This document shows positions 15,034 through 22,934 of a DNA stretch of 64,000 nucleotides, one piece after another. The stretch is from JAAXHB01 sp965214945. GTDB lineage: Bacteria > Actinomycetota > Acidimicrobiia > Acidimicrobiales > Aldehydirespiratoraceae. Location: contig OZ244029.1 in assembly GCA_965214945.1 (NCBI GenBank), positions 2,728,001 to 2,792,000 of the forward strand, given 5' to 3'. Positions within the stretch are counted from its first letter, which is position 1. Each line of letters begins with the position of its first letter. A program made the translations under genes and the position numbers. The notes below the pieces were generated by a model, which did no database searches, was not told the origin of the DNA, and saw only the letters and a program-made list of their open reading frames with translations.

Positions 15034-16572
15034 ATGAGCCGGCACAAATCGATGGCCGTGGCAACCGGGCACCGCCTAGCCACCGAGGCGGCCCTGACCC
15101 TGTTGGAAGCTGGCGGATCGGCCGTCGACGCGGCCATCGGCGCCGACGCTGTCATGGGATTCATCGAGCCGACCGCCACCGGCCTCGGCGGCGATGCCAT
15201 GGCCGTTGTGGCGACCGACGACGGCGTGGCAGCGCTGAACGGCAGCGGCCGGTCGTCCCGATCGCTCGATCCGAGTACCGTCGCCGACAACGGTTACGGG
15301 TACGTGCCGTCGGTCGGCGGCCAGGCTGTGACCGTCCCCGGCGCCGTGGCAGCCTGGTGGGACCTCCACCAGCGCTTTGGCCGGCTCGCCTGGGGTGCCA
15401 TATTCGAACCCGCCATCGAAGCAGCCGTCTCGGGCGGCGAGATCGGCAAGAGCTGCAGCCGGGTGTGGGCAGAGGCCCGATCCCGCCTCGGCGACGAGGC
15501 TGCGGCCTTGTACTTGCCGGCCGGCAAGGCCCCAAAGCCAGGCCAGCGATGGCAGAACCCTCTACTGGCCCAAACTCTCGCCCGGGTTGCCGCAGACGGC
15601 CCTGGCGCCTTCTACGCCGGCTCCTTGGCCGAAGCCATGGCCGCAGCAGCCTCGGCTGCGGGCGGGACGCTGAACACCGATGACCTGGCCAATCACGCCA
15701 GCCAATGGGTGGCGCCGCTGAGCGTGAAGCTGGGCCGCCGCGAGCTGATAACAATCCCGCCGAGCTGTCAGGGGATGGTGGTGGCGCTGGCAGCGGAGGA
15801 ACTCCACCGTTGCGGCGATCTCGGCGCCGAGACGAGCCCCGAAGCGATCGTGCGCAAGGTCGAAGCCCTCGACCGCGCCCTGGCGCTGGCCCTGGCCGTA
15901 GTGGCCGACCCCGACACCGTCGCTGTGCCGCCGCTATCCACCCTGCGGGACATGGTTACCACGGCCCCGCTTCGCGGTCCAATGCCTTACGGGCCCGGCA
16001 CCGTGTTCACGGCTGTTGCGGCCCGAGACCAGCTCGTGGCTCTGGTGTCGAGTGTCTGCGACCGCTTCGGCTCGGGGGTAGCCGTGCCCTCCGGCGGGTT
16101 CGTGCTCCAGAGCCGGGGCCGGGGCTTCTCGCTCGAGCCCGGTCACCCCAACGCCCTGGCACCCGGCAAGCGCCCCTACCACTCCATCGTGCCCACCATG
16201 GTGCAGAAGCAAGGCCGGGGATGGCTCAGCCTGGGCGTGGTCGGCGGCATTATGCAGCCCCAGGGTCAGCTTCAGATCCTGGACCGCCTGTTCGGGGGGG
16301 CCGACCTGACCCGAGCGGTGGAGGCGCCCCGTTACCGGTTGCTTGGCGACGGGCGGCTTGCGGCTGAACCCGGCTTCGATGCCGACTGCCTCCAGGCCCT
16401 CCGATCTGCCGGCTACCGGCTGATTGACCCGGACGGGGTCGATTTCGGGGGTGCCCAAGCCGTGATGGTCGGCGACGAGACAGCCGCGGCCAGCGACCCT
16501 CGCCGGGACGGTTGGGCTGCGGTCGCCGGTGCCGGTTCGCTCAGCAAGGGGCTCCCCGGAGAACTCGGCTAG
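15034..16572 (+). CDS. Gamma-glutamyltransferase-family (Ntn) hydrolase
   Basis: 512 residues. The heavy-chain-like N-terminus has the family hallmark ATGHRLATEAALTLLEAGGSAVDAAIG and EPTATGLGGDAMAVV. The processing region reads GPGTVFTAVAARDQ, where other members have T-T-H: the first Thr (the autoprocessing nucleophile in the family) is kept, but the following Thr-His is Val-Phe. FGSGVAVPSGGFVLQSRGRGFS and PTMVQKQG...GGIMQPQGQLQI complete the fold. Substrate (glutathione-like, cephalosporin or other amide) is uncertain. ATG 15034 follows GCCGGCC without a clear ribosome site. No export signal is evident. Confidence 0.82.
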   Translation: MSRHKSMAVATGHRLATEAALTLLEAGGSAVDAAIGADAVMGFIEPTATGLGGDAMAVVATDDGVAALNGSGRSSRSLDPSTVADNGYGYVPSVGGQAVTVPGAVAAWWDLHQRFGRLAWGAIFEPAIEAAVSGGEIGKSCSRVWAEARSRLGDEAAALYLPAGKAPKPGQRWQNPLLAQTLARVAADGPGAFYAGSLAEAMAAAASAAGGTLNTDDLANHASQWVAPLSVKLGRRELITIPPSCQGMVVALAAEELHRCGDLGAETSPEAIVRKVEALDRALALALAVVADPDTVAVPPLSTLRDMVTTAPLRGPMPYGPGTVFTAVAARDQLVALVSSVCDRFGSGVAVPSGGFVLQSRGRGFSLEPGHPNALAPGKRPYHSIVPTMVQKQGRGWLSLGVVGGIMQPQGQLQILDRLFGGADLTRAVEAPRYRLLGDGRLAAEPGFDADCLQALRSAGYRLIDPDGVDFGGAQAVMVGDETAAASDPRRDGWAAVAGAGSLSKGLPGELG

Positions 16573-17279
16573 TCGCCGCTGTCGCGTCCGGCAGTCACCG
16601 ATCGTAGGTATTCGATCACCTGATCGAGGGGGGCCACGTCGGCGTACTTCATGTGAAGGTCGAGCAGGCTGACCTTGTGTGAGATCTGGCTGCGGTCGGC
16701 CACGCACTCAAAGGGGATAACCACGTTGAGGTTGTACTGGAAGGCGTCCACGGCAGTGGCTCTGACGCACCCGCTCGTGGTCATGCCGGTGATGACTGCT
16801 GTGTCGACGCCCTCATAAAGCAACAGGGCGGCCAGCTCGGTGCCGAAGAACCCGCTCGGCTTGTGGTGCTTGTAGATGACCGTCTCGATCGGGAGCGGAG
16901 TCAGATCATCGACGATCACATCCCCTGGGGGCAGGTCCGGGTCGGGAGGACGGCGACCGCTGGTTTTCCACCGGCCTTTCTGGGCGGGGGTGGGCACATG
17001 GGCCGGATCCTCGTAGCACTTGGTGAAGTACACGGGCAGACCCAGACGGCGCGCGGCCTTCAGCAGGCGGACATTGGCGGCCACGGCCGGGTAACCCGTC
17101 TCGGAGTGGCCCGTGGGCCAACGGCTGTCGACGAACTCACGTGTCATGTCCACCACGAGCAGCACAGGCTTGTCGCCCGCGGAGATGGGCCGGTATTCGT
17201 CGCCGTACCCGGAGGCCTCGTAGCTCTGCCTGTCGGCGGCGGGGATGATGCCGTCCCACGGGTAGGCGACGCCGCTCAT
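16569..17279 (-). CDS. Isochorismatase-fold cysteine amidohydrolase
   Basis: 236 residues. The catalytic triad of the family is visible: Asp44 in LLVVDMTREFVD, Lys137 in IYKHHK, Cys171 in MTTSGCVRATAVDAF. Sequence style is closest to N-carbamoylsarcosine/maleamate amidases, which release ammonia from amides. ATG 17279 is chosen over a longer frame to 17342 because homology begins there. It shares a CTAG tail-to-tail with the gamma-glutamyltransferase gene, the two stops overlapping by four bases. The 187 bp upstream (17280-17466) holds nothing I recognise. Confidence 0.87.
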   Translation of the reverse strand: MSGVAYPWDGIIPAADRQSYEASGYGDEYRPISAGDKPVLLVVDMTREFVDSRWPTGHSETGYPAVAANVRLLKAARRLGLPVYFTKCYEDPAHVPTPAQKGRWKTSGRRPPDPDLPPGDVIVDDLTPLPIETVIYKHHKPSGFFGTELAALLLYEGVDTAVITGMTTSGCVRATAVDAFQYNLNVVIPFECVADRSQISHKVSLLDLHMKYADVAPLDQVIEYLRSVTAGRDSGD

Positions 17280-17466
17280 CCTGACGGTGCTCCGGCAGGC
17301 AACTCCCCGACAGTAGGCCCCTCCCCGGACATCGCCCCACATCCAGCGCCTCCAGCCGCGATGGCTGCCAGCCTAAAAGCAGCGGCCAACGGCACATGCG
17401 GAGACACGGCTTGCGAGCCGCGCCTCCGCATGGCTGGAGGGGTGATCTGGGTGTTGTGCCGGCTGA

Positions 17467-19125
17467 TCAGTTCAGCCGCATGTCCTCGACTCTGGCCGTG
17501 CCGTCATAGCGCGGTGTCCACTCGAGGTTCTCAGAGCCGCCGTAGATGTCGAGGAAGGTAAGGATCGGCAGGATGCCCACATCCTCGCAGTTGGCGGCCA
17601 GTATGTCCTGATAGCGCTGACGGCGCTCGTCGAGGTCGAGGGTGGTCCGGCCTTCGGTCATAGCTGCCTCGAGTTCGTCGTTGTCGTAGGAGGAAACCCG
17701 GGCCCCGCTGCCGATGAGTGACGACAGCCGGTCGGCGTCCTGGATCTCGTTGGACGTGGACGACATCAGAATGTCCTGCTGGCCCTCGCCGAACGGCACC
17801 AGGAAGGCCTGCAGCCAGGGATCGAAGGCGACGAGCTGGAAGTCGACGTTGATGCCGACGGCCTCGATGTCGTTGACAACAGCCTCCGACAGCTCTTCAA
17901 ACTTCAGCCAGCGTCCCGTCGGGGCGACTAGGGCGATTTCAGTGCCGTCGTAGCCCGACTGCGCTACCAGCTCCCGCGCCCTGTCCGGGTCGTATGGGTA
18001 GTCCTGCAGGTCGGGGTTGTAGCCGAACACGCCCGAGCCGAGCGGCTGGCAGTTCACCCGCGCGGCCTGGTTCAGGTAGATGAACTCGATGTAATCGTCG
18101 ATGTTCAGCGCATGGGCGATGGCCTGTCGCAGCTCGTGGGACTGCAGCGGGCCCTCATAGTTCTTCATCCGCAGGTACGGGTACTCGAGGCCCTCGCGGG
18201 TGATCAGCTGGGGCACGTCTCCGGCCGACTCGGGATTGATGTTGGTGGCCATGTGGACATCGCCAGCCTGTAGCGCGGCCACCCGGCCCTGACTCTCATC
18301 GATGAACACGAACCGAACGTTGTCGATCTGAGGCTCGGCACCCCAGTAGTCCTCGTTGCGCACCAGATCGAAGTGCACACCAGGGACCCATTCCACCATC
18401 TTGTAAGGCCCAGTGCCTACCGCCTGGGTGGCAATGTCGCCCGAACCGGTGAACCCGGGCTCCACCATCTGGATCATGTAAAGGCGTGCGGGCAGGATCG
18501 GATCGGGCCCGACCGTGGTGATGCGAATGGTGTAGTCGTCGACCACTTCAACGTTGGTGATGGTGTCGATCTGGCCCAGAAGCTCGGAGCCGAATTCGGG
18601 GTCGAGTTCCCGGTCGATGGCGAACTTCGCCGTCTCCGCGTTGAACGGCGCGCCGTTGTGGAAGGTCACTCCCTCGCGGAGCTTGACCTCCCAGGTGATG
18701 GGGTCGACGAGTGTGGGAAGCTCCGCTGCCAGCCTCGGCTCCAGGATCGAGGGGTCGTCCAGATTGTGCTCGATGAGTCGCTCATAGACATTCTCCATGA
18801 CCCGGCGCATGCCACCGTCCTGAGTCACCTGGGGATCCAAGGTGGTCGGCTCGGAGTCGATGGCGATGACGGCAGACACAGGCTCCTCCGCCGGGGGGGC
18901 CTCGGTCTCGGTGTCGGCGTCGGCCATGTCGCCGCTGTCCTCGTCATCGGCATCGCCGCCGTCAGCCATGTCGCCGCTGTCGCCAGCCGTGTCGCCGCTG
19001 TCAGCCGTGTCGCCGCTTACGGCGTCGCCGCTGTCGTCGTCATCGTCGCCGCAGGCGGCGGCCACGAGCGTCAGGACAAACAGCGCGGCCAAGAGCCGGC
19101 TGAGGAATGAGGATCTCTTCAGCAT
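17467..19125 (-). CDS. Peptide/nickel-type (SBP_5) ABC substrate-binding lipoprotein
   Basis: 552 residues. Signal peptide with lipobox VAAAC gives Cys25; a highly acidic, repetitive linker (DSGDTADSGDTAGDSGDMADGG) spans about 26-70. The family-5 domain begins at VIAIDSEPTTLDPQ and includes VYERLIEHN, WEVKLREGVTFHNGAPFNAE and VGTGPYKMVEWVPG. Such proteins deliver oligopeptides, nickel or sugars to OppBCDF-like importers. No permease is adjacent; the OppBCDF set at 30252-34183 lacks its own binding protein and could be the partner. ATG 19125 follows GAGGG. A GTATAC operator cluster lies about 90-130 bp upstream. Confidence 0.9.
   Translation of the reverse strand: MLKRSSFLSRLLAALFVLTLVAAACGDDDDDSGDAVSGDTADSGDTAGDSGDMADGGDADDEDSGDMADADTETEAPPAEEPVSAVIAIDSEPTTLDPQVTQDGGMRRVMENVYERLIEHNLDDPSILEPRLAAELPTLVDPITWEVKLREGVTFHNGAPFNAETAKFAIDRELDPEFGSELLGQIDTITNVEVVDDYTIRITTVGPDPILPARLYMIQMVEPGFTGSGDIATQAVGTGPYKMVEWVPGVHFDLVRNEDYWGAEPQIDNVRFVFIDESQGRVAALQAGDVHMATNINPESAGDVPQLITREGLEYPYLRMKNYEGPLQSHELRQAIAHALNIDDYIEFIYLNQAARVNCQPLGSGVFGYNPDLQDYPYDPDRARELVAQSGYDGTEIALVAPTGRWLKFEELSEAVVNDIEAVGINVDFQLVAFDPWLQAFLVPFGEGQQDILMSSTSNEIQDADRLSSLIGSGARVSSYDNDELEAAMTEGRTTLDLDERRQRYQDILAANCEDVGILPILTFLDIYGGSENLEWTPRYDGTARVEDMRLN
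18923..19036 (-). repeat. Low-complexity repeats encoding an acidic Ser-Gly-Asp linker
   Basis: Units like GCCATGTCGCCGCTGTC (18923-18939 and 18965-18981) and variants recur several times on the plus strand; read in the gene they give DSGDMAD and DSGDTAD. They form the acidic spacer behind the lipid anchor and are likely variable in length. Confidence 0.75.
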
Positions 19126-19206
19126 CTTTGACGTGCCCTCCGTAGTCGAGCTGATGGGTTTTCGTTCTGCCAGCCGGCCGGTTGCGGTCGACCGCCTGCT
19201 GGCTGG

Positions 19207-19235
19207 CTCCGACGGTATACCGAATACCGTCGGAG
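19207..19235. promoter_or_regulatory. Perfect 12-bp inverted repeat, candidate operator
   Basis: CTCCGACGGTAT (19207-19218) and ATACCGTCGGAG (19224-19235) are exact reverse complements around ACCGA. Nested in it is CGGTATACCG (19213-19222), itself a perfect palindrome. It lies 82 bp upstream of the peptide-binding lipoprotein start and close to a TGTATACAAT box at 19247. A dimeric repressor site is more likely than a terminator, because no T-run follows on either strand. Confidence 0.6.
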
Positions 19236-19246
19236 CGCAAGTACAC

Positions 19247-19304
19247 TGTATACAATTCCCATGGCCCAGGGCGCCATACAATTCCCAAAGGCCTGGGGCG
19301 CCCA
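19247..19304. promoter_or_regulatory. TGTATACAAT box duplicated in tandem
   Basis: TGTATACAATTCCC starts at 19247. The piece TACAATTCCCATGGCCCAGG (19251-) is repeated as TACAATTCCCAAAGGCCTGG (19277-), about 26 bp apart, with a further AAAGGCCTAGGGCC at 19304. This fills much of the 268-bp gap 19126-19393, together with repeated GGGGTCTCGGCT near 19336 and 19352. Confidence 0.55.
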
Positions 19305-19393
19305 AAGGCCTAGGGCCAGACAGGGCCTAGCGGGGGGTCTCGGCTAGCGGGGGTCTCGGCTGGGGTTCTTCGTCGCCGGCAAAGATTGCGGGC

Positions 19394-20551
19394 TCAGCCC
19401 GCGGAGGGGCGCGGCTTATCTGCTACGGCGGCTTGGCGGCTGCTGAAGAAGACGGCCGGTGCCACGAGCACTGCCGTGATTATCGCCACCGCCGGTCCCA
19501 GCCCTGTCACCAGCAGCAGCCCGGCCACTCCCAGCGGGGCCCCGGACAGTGTGATTCCGCGGGAAACACCGGCCAGGGTGACCGCATCACCGCGCAGCTC
19601 GCGATGAACAGCCTCGCTGACCGCGGTTATCGCGTGAACCTGGATGAGCCCCACCGCGAGCCCGCCGCCCACTAGCAGCGCTGTTACGACCTGCACGTTC
19701 AGATCGAATCCCACCGCCAGCGTGGTGACGGTCGTGACCGCGGCCCACCATGCTGTGCTGGCTGGCACGCGGCGTTCGGGCACCTGCGTTGCCATGTACC
19801 CACCGACGATGGCCGAGCCGTTGGCGATGGCGACCACCGTCCCGATAGCGGTGTTGGAATTGCCTGAGTTCTCGAGCGCGATCACCACATACGAACCCAG
19901 AAGCCCGCGCCACAGCCCCACGGCGATGCTCGCCCAGACGCCCACTCGCACTCCCGGGTTCCGCAGCAAGTGGAGATAGCGGTGCCCGCCCACTCGGTTG
20001 AAGGGCGGCATCCGGACCAGCAGCAAGGTGGGCACGAACCCAGCCACGCCCACGAGGGCGGCCACGCCGAAGGCGGCCGGCAGCGAGCGCTCCGATATCG
20101 CTCCGCCCAAGACAGGGCCCACCAGCATAGCCAGCGTGGCCGTCATGTTCAGGTTGGCGATGCTCACAGGCGTCGAGCGGGTCGACCGCACGATGTGGAC
20201 CTGGTTGCCGGTCCAGAAGAAGGCCCGCGCCACGCCTTGGATCACGGCGGAGGCAGCCAGCACGGCCAGGCTGCCCGAAACGACGAGCATGGCCGCAGCC
20301 GCGACCATGAGCGCCGTGGCCGTCGTGATCACCAGTGTGTGGGAGACGAGCCGCATCAGCTGCCCGAGCTGCCACCGGGTGACAACCTGCGTCGCCGCCG
20401 ACAGCCCCAGCAGCAGTCCAGCCATGGTCTCGGACTGGCCCTGATCGGTGACATAAAGGGGATAGGCGACCAGGATCATTCCCAGGCTGACCGAAAACGA
20501 GAACGCCGCCGAGTACTGCGCGGCGCTGTCGCGCGCGGGGCGCAGCGGCAT
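19394..20551 (-). CDS. MFS transporter
   Basis: 385-residue major-facilitator protein with about 12 hydrophobic segments, beginning MPLRPARDSAAQYSAAFSF and running through AAATQVVTRWQLGQL, VIQGVARAFFWTG and a central hydrophilic stretch RMPPFNRVGGHRYLHLLRNP. It likely exports or imports a small organic molecule with a proton. It follows the aldehyde dehydrogenase gene by 18 bp and should be cotranscribed with the 20570-24374 genes. Substrate unknown. Confidence 0.85.
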   Translation of the reverse strand: MPLRPARDSAAQYSAAFSFSVSLGMILVAYPLYVTDQGQSETMAGLLLGLSAATQVVTRWQLGQLMRLVSHTLVITTATALMVAAAAMLVVSGSLAVLAASAVIQGVARAFFWTGNQVHIVRSTRSTPVSIANLNMTATLAMLVGPVLGGAISERSLPAAFGVAALVGVAGFVPTLLLVRMPPFNRVGGHRYLHLLRNPGVRVGVWASIAVGLWRGLLGSYVVIALENSGNSNTAIGTVVAIANGSAIVGGYMATQVPERRVPASTAWWAAVTTVTTLAVGFDLNVQVVTALLVGGGLAVGLIQVHAITAVSEAVHRELRGDAVTLAGVSRGITLSGAPLGVAGLLLVTGLGPAVAIITAVLVAPAVFFSSRQAAVADKPRPSAG

Positions 20552-20569
20552 CAGAGGGGCAGGCCGTCG

Positions 20570-22072
20570 CTACCGGCTGGGCCGAACGCTGACGCTTATG
20601 GCCTTAGACCGGGTGTGGCTCACGATGTCGTCGACGAGGCCGAGTTCCTTGCCGATGCCTGACTGCTTCCATCCGCCGAACGGCACGCCGGGATAGCGCA
20701 CCTCGACGTCATTGACCCATACGTAGCCGGCGTCGATCGACCGTGCTGCGTTTAGGGCCTTGTCGATGTCGTTCGACCAGATGCTGGCGGTGAGGCCGTA
20801 AGGCGTGTCGTTGGCCATGTCGATAGCGGCCGCCGGGTCGGTCCAGGCCGTCACGGCCAGCACCGGCCCGAAGATCTCGTCTCGAGTGAGAGTGGCACCG
20901 TGATCAACCCGGTCGAAGACGGCCGGTCGTATGAAGGCGCCGGCCGCCAGCTCGGGATCGTCGGGCGGATCACCGCCGGTACGGAGGATGCCGCCCTCGT
21001 CCAGTCCGGTCCGCACGTAGCCGAGGATCCGGTCGCGGTGGGCGTGCGACACCATGCAGCCCATGTCGCTACTCGGATCGGTCGGCAGGCCGATGCGGAT
21101 CCGCTCGGTGTGCGCCACCACCCGTGCCACGACCTCCCCGGCGATGTCGGCGTGAATCAGCAGCCGGCTGGTGGCCCCGCAGCTCTGCCCGCCCACTCGG
21201 GCGAAGTTCGAGCCCTTGACCACAGCCGCGGCGGCCACTTCGGGATCCACATCGTCGAAGATCACGATGGGGTTCTTGCCGCCCAGCTCCAGAGTGACGC
21301 TCTTAAGCACACCCGAGGCGCCCGCCGCCGCCTGGACAGCCAGACCCGACGGCAGCGACCCCGTGAACGAGACGCGGGGCACGTGCGGGTGGCGCACCAG
21401 CGCGGCCCCGGTGTCGGCGCCGCCGTTGACGACGTTGAGTACCCCGGCCGGCAGCAGGTCGGAGGCCATAGAGGCGATCACCAGCGGCGACAGCGGGGTC
21501 TGCTGGGCCGGTTTGAGCACAACCGCGTTGCCGGCCGCCAGGGCCGGGGCGATCTTCATGCAGGTGAACAGGCTGGGATGGTTGAAAGCGCAGATGGCAC
21601 CCACCACGCCCCACGGAGCCGGCTCGGTGAAGTGAAGCCCGTCGGAGGTTGCGGGGATGGTGCGGCCGTGGAGTTCGGGGGCGACCCCGGCGATGGTCTG
21701 GAGGAACTTACCTCCTTTGGCCGCGCTGGCCGTCATCGACCCTACGGCAGTGCCGCCGTCGCGGGCGTCAAGCAGCCCGAGCCGGTCGGAGGCCTCGGTC
21801 ACGCGCCGGCCCAGCTCGGTCAGCCGGACGGCTCGCTCGCCCAGGCTCAGCCGGGCCCAAGCCGGTTGAGCCCGCCGGGCCGCCTCGACGGCCCGGTCGA
21901 CGTCGGACTCGCCGGCGTGGTGAACCCTCGCCAGGGTCGCGGCGGTGGCAGGGCTGACGTCGTCAACGACGCCGCCTGCCGCAGACCGGGCGGCCCGGCC
22001 GCCGATCCACAGCGGCACTTCCTCATCGAACGCTCGCCGGCGCGGCAGGTCGAGCAGGTCGGTCAGCGCCAT
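20570..22072 (-). CDS. Aldehyde dehydrogenase family protein
   Basis: 500 residues, full ALDH length. The catalytic Cys is in GGQSCGATSR and the general-base Glu in TLELGGKNPIVIFDD; PWGVVGAICAFNHPS, GNAVVLKPAQQTPLSP, SFTGSLPSG and EIFGPVLAV are the other conserved blocks. It oxidises an aldehyde to the acid with NAD(P). The first ATG at 22072 is used. It is separated by 64 bp from the CADD/TenA-like gene upstream; the paralogue at 22935 shares little beyond family motifs, so two distinct aldehydes are likely. Confidence 0.92.
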   Translation of the reverse strand: MALTDLLDLPRRRAFDEEVPLWIGGRAARSAAGGVVDDVSPATAATLARVHHAGESDVDRAVEAARRAQPAWARLSLGERAVRLTELGRRVTEASDRLGLLDARDGGTAVGSMTASAAKGGKFLQTIAGVAPELHGRTIPATSDGLHFTEPAPWGVVGAICAFNHPSLFTCMKIAPALAAGNAVVLKPAQQTPLSPLVIASMASDLLPAGVLNVVNGGADTGAALVRHPHVPRVSFTGSLPSGLAVQAAAGASGVLKSVTLELGGKNPIVIFDDVDPEVAAAAVVKGSNFARVGGQSCGATSRLLIHADIAGEVVARVVAHTERIRIGLPTDPSSDMGCMVSHAHRDRILGYVRTGLDEGGILRTGGDPPDDPELAAGAFIRPAVFDRVDHGATLTRDEIFGPVLAVTAWTDPAAAIDMANDTPYGLTASIWSNDIDKALNAARSIDAGYVWVNDVEVRYPGVPFGGWKQSGIGKELGLVDDIVSHTRSKAISVSVRPSR

Positions 22073-22136
22073 CGTGTCGCCGTTCGGCGGGCTGTCGACG
22101 CGTCGGTCGAGCCGGCTGACTCCGGTTCGAGGCCCG

Positions 22137-22850
22137 TCAGCCGGCGGCTGCCAGCTCGGGATACCACTGGCGGCCCTCCACGTACTGGAGCCAGAGTCCG
22201 TCCATGTAGAACCAGCGCTTCATGGCGGCCTGGCGGACTGCGGCGATGGCGGTCTGCTGCGCGCGCTCGTCGGTGGAGTGGTTGACAACTATCTCGAACC
22301 CGGCGTCGCCGTGTTCGACGTCGGCCTCGATGTGCAGCGTGAAGAACTCGATGTCGTCGTCTGTGAAGCCATAGACGCCGCGCAAGGCCGGCACGATCGG
22401 GCGGTAGAGGTCGGGTACCTGCGACTCGAGACCGATTGTCAGCACCGCGATGCCCTCCAGCACGGACTTCATCATCAGCGTGTTGACGATGAAGTCCTTT
22501 AGCGCCGCGGTGGTGGGGAGGTCGGGGGCCGACCGGCCCTCTTCCATGGTCATCCCCAGGGCCATCCCGAAGCGGGACAGCTTGTCGACGTGGCGCTCGA
22601 CCGGGTCCTCCTCCTCATTGAGGTTCTCCAGCAACAGAACCCGCGCGTCATGCCAGTCGCAGAGCCCGTACATTATGCCGGAATACCGCGAAGCGTTGCT
22701 CACGAAGTTGTAATGCTGTTGGCAGTAAGCCCTCATGGCAGACCGGGACAGCTCGCCGGCGGCCCATGACCTGAAGAACGGATGGTTCTTCGAGTGCCAC
22801 TCATCCCGAGCTGCCTCCAGCGCGCTGCGGTATTCGACGGGATCAAGCAT
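22137..22850 (-). CDS. TenA/PqqC/CADD-like haem-oxygenase-fold protein, probable metal oxygenase
   Basis: 237 residues, all-helical haem-oxygenase-like fold (DEWHSKNHPFFRSWAAGELS, AYCQQHYNFVSN). Candidate metal ligands are E80 and H87 (EEEDPVERH), E142 (GLES), and H173-x3-D177-x2-H180 (TLHIEADVEHGD). This spacing resembles chlamydial CADD and other haem-oxygenase-like diiron oxidases, not thiaminase TenA. It sits between two aldehyde dehydrogenases, 84 bp after the first. An oxidative fragmentation producing an aldehyde would fit, as would a cofactor-related role; neither is shown. Confidence 0.75.
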   Translation of the reverse strand: MLDPVEYRSALEAARDEWHSKNHPFFRSWAAGELSRSAMRAYCQQHYNFVSNASRYSGIMYGLCDWHDARVLLLENLNEEEDPVERHVDKLSRFGMALGMTMEEGRSAPDLPTTAALKDFIVNTLMMKSVLEGIAVLTIGLESQVPDLYRPIVPALRGVYGFTDDDIEFFTLHIEADVEHGDAGFEIVVNHSTDERAQQTAIAAVRQAAMKRWFYMDGLWLQYVEGRQWYPELAAAG

Positions 22851-22934
22851 TCCTCATGCCTCCTGCTCAGACGCCTTCGCTTCACGATAGGCGGTTGCTG
22901 TTGGGGCGGCCGCAGCGGGGCAGCCGTCGGCCGG

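Noticed and set aside
19207..19235. Palindrome as an intrinsic terminator
   Set aside because: No T-run follows on either strand and it stands upstream of a gene start, together with other operator-like boxes.
20900..22285. 461-residue plus-strand frame
   Set aside because: Antisense to the aldehyde dehydrogenase, whose Cys and Glu motifs are clear; no domain in the shadow.
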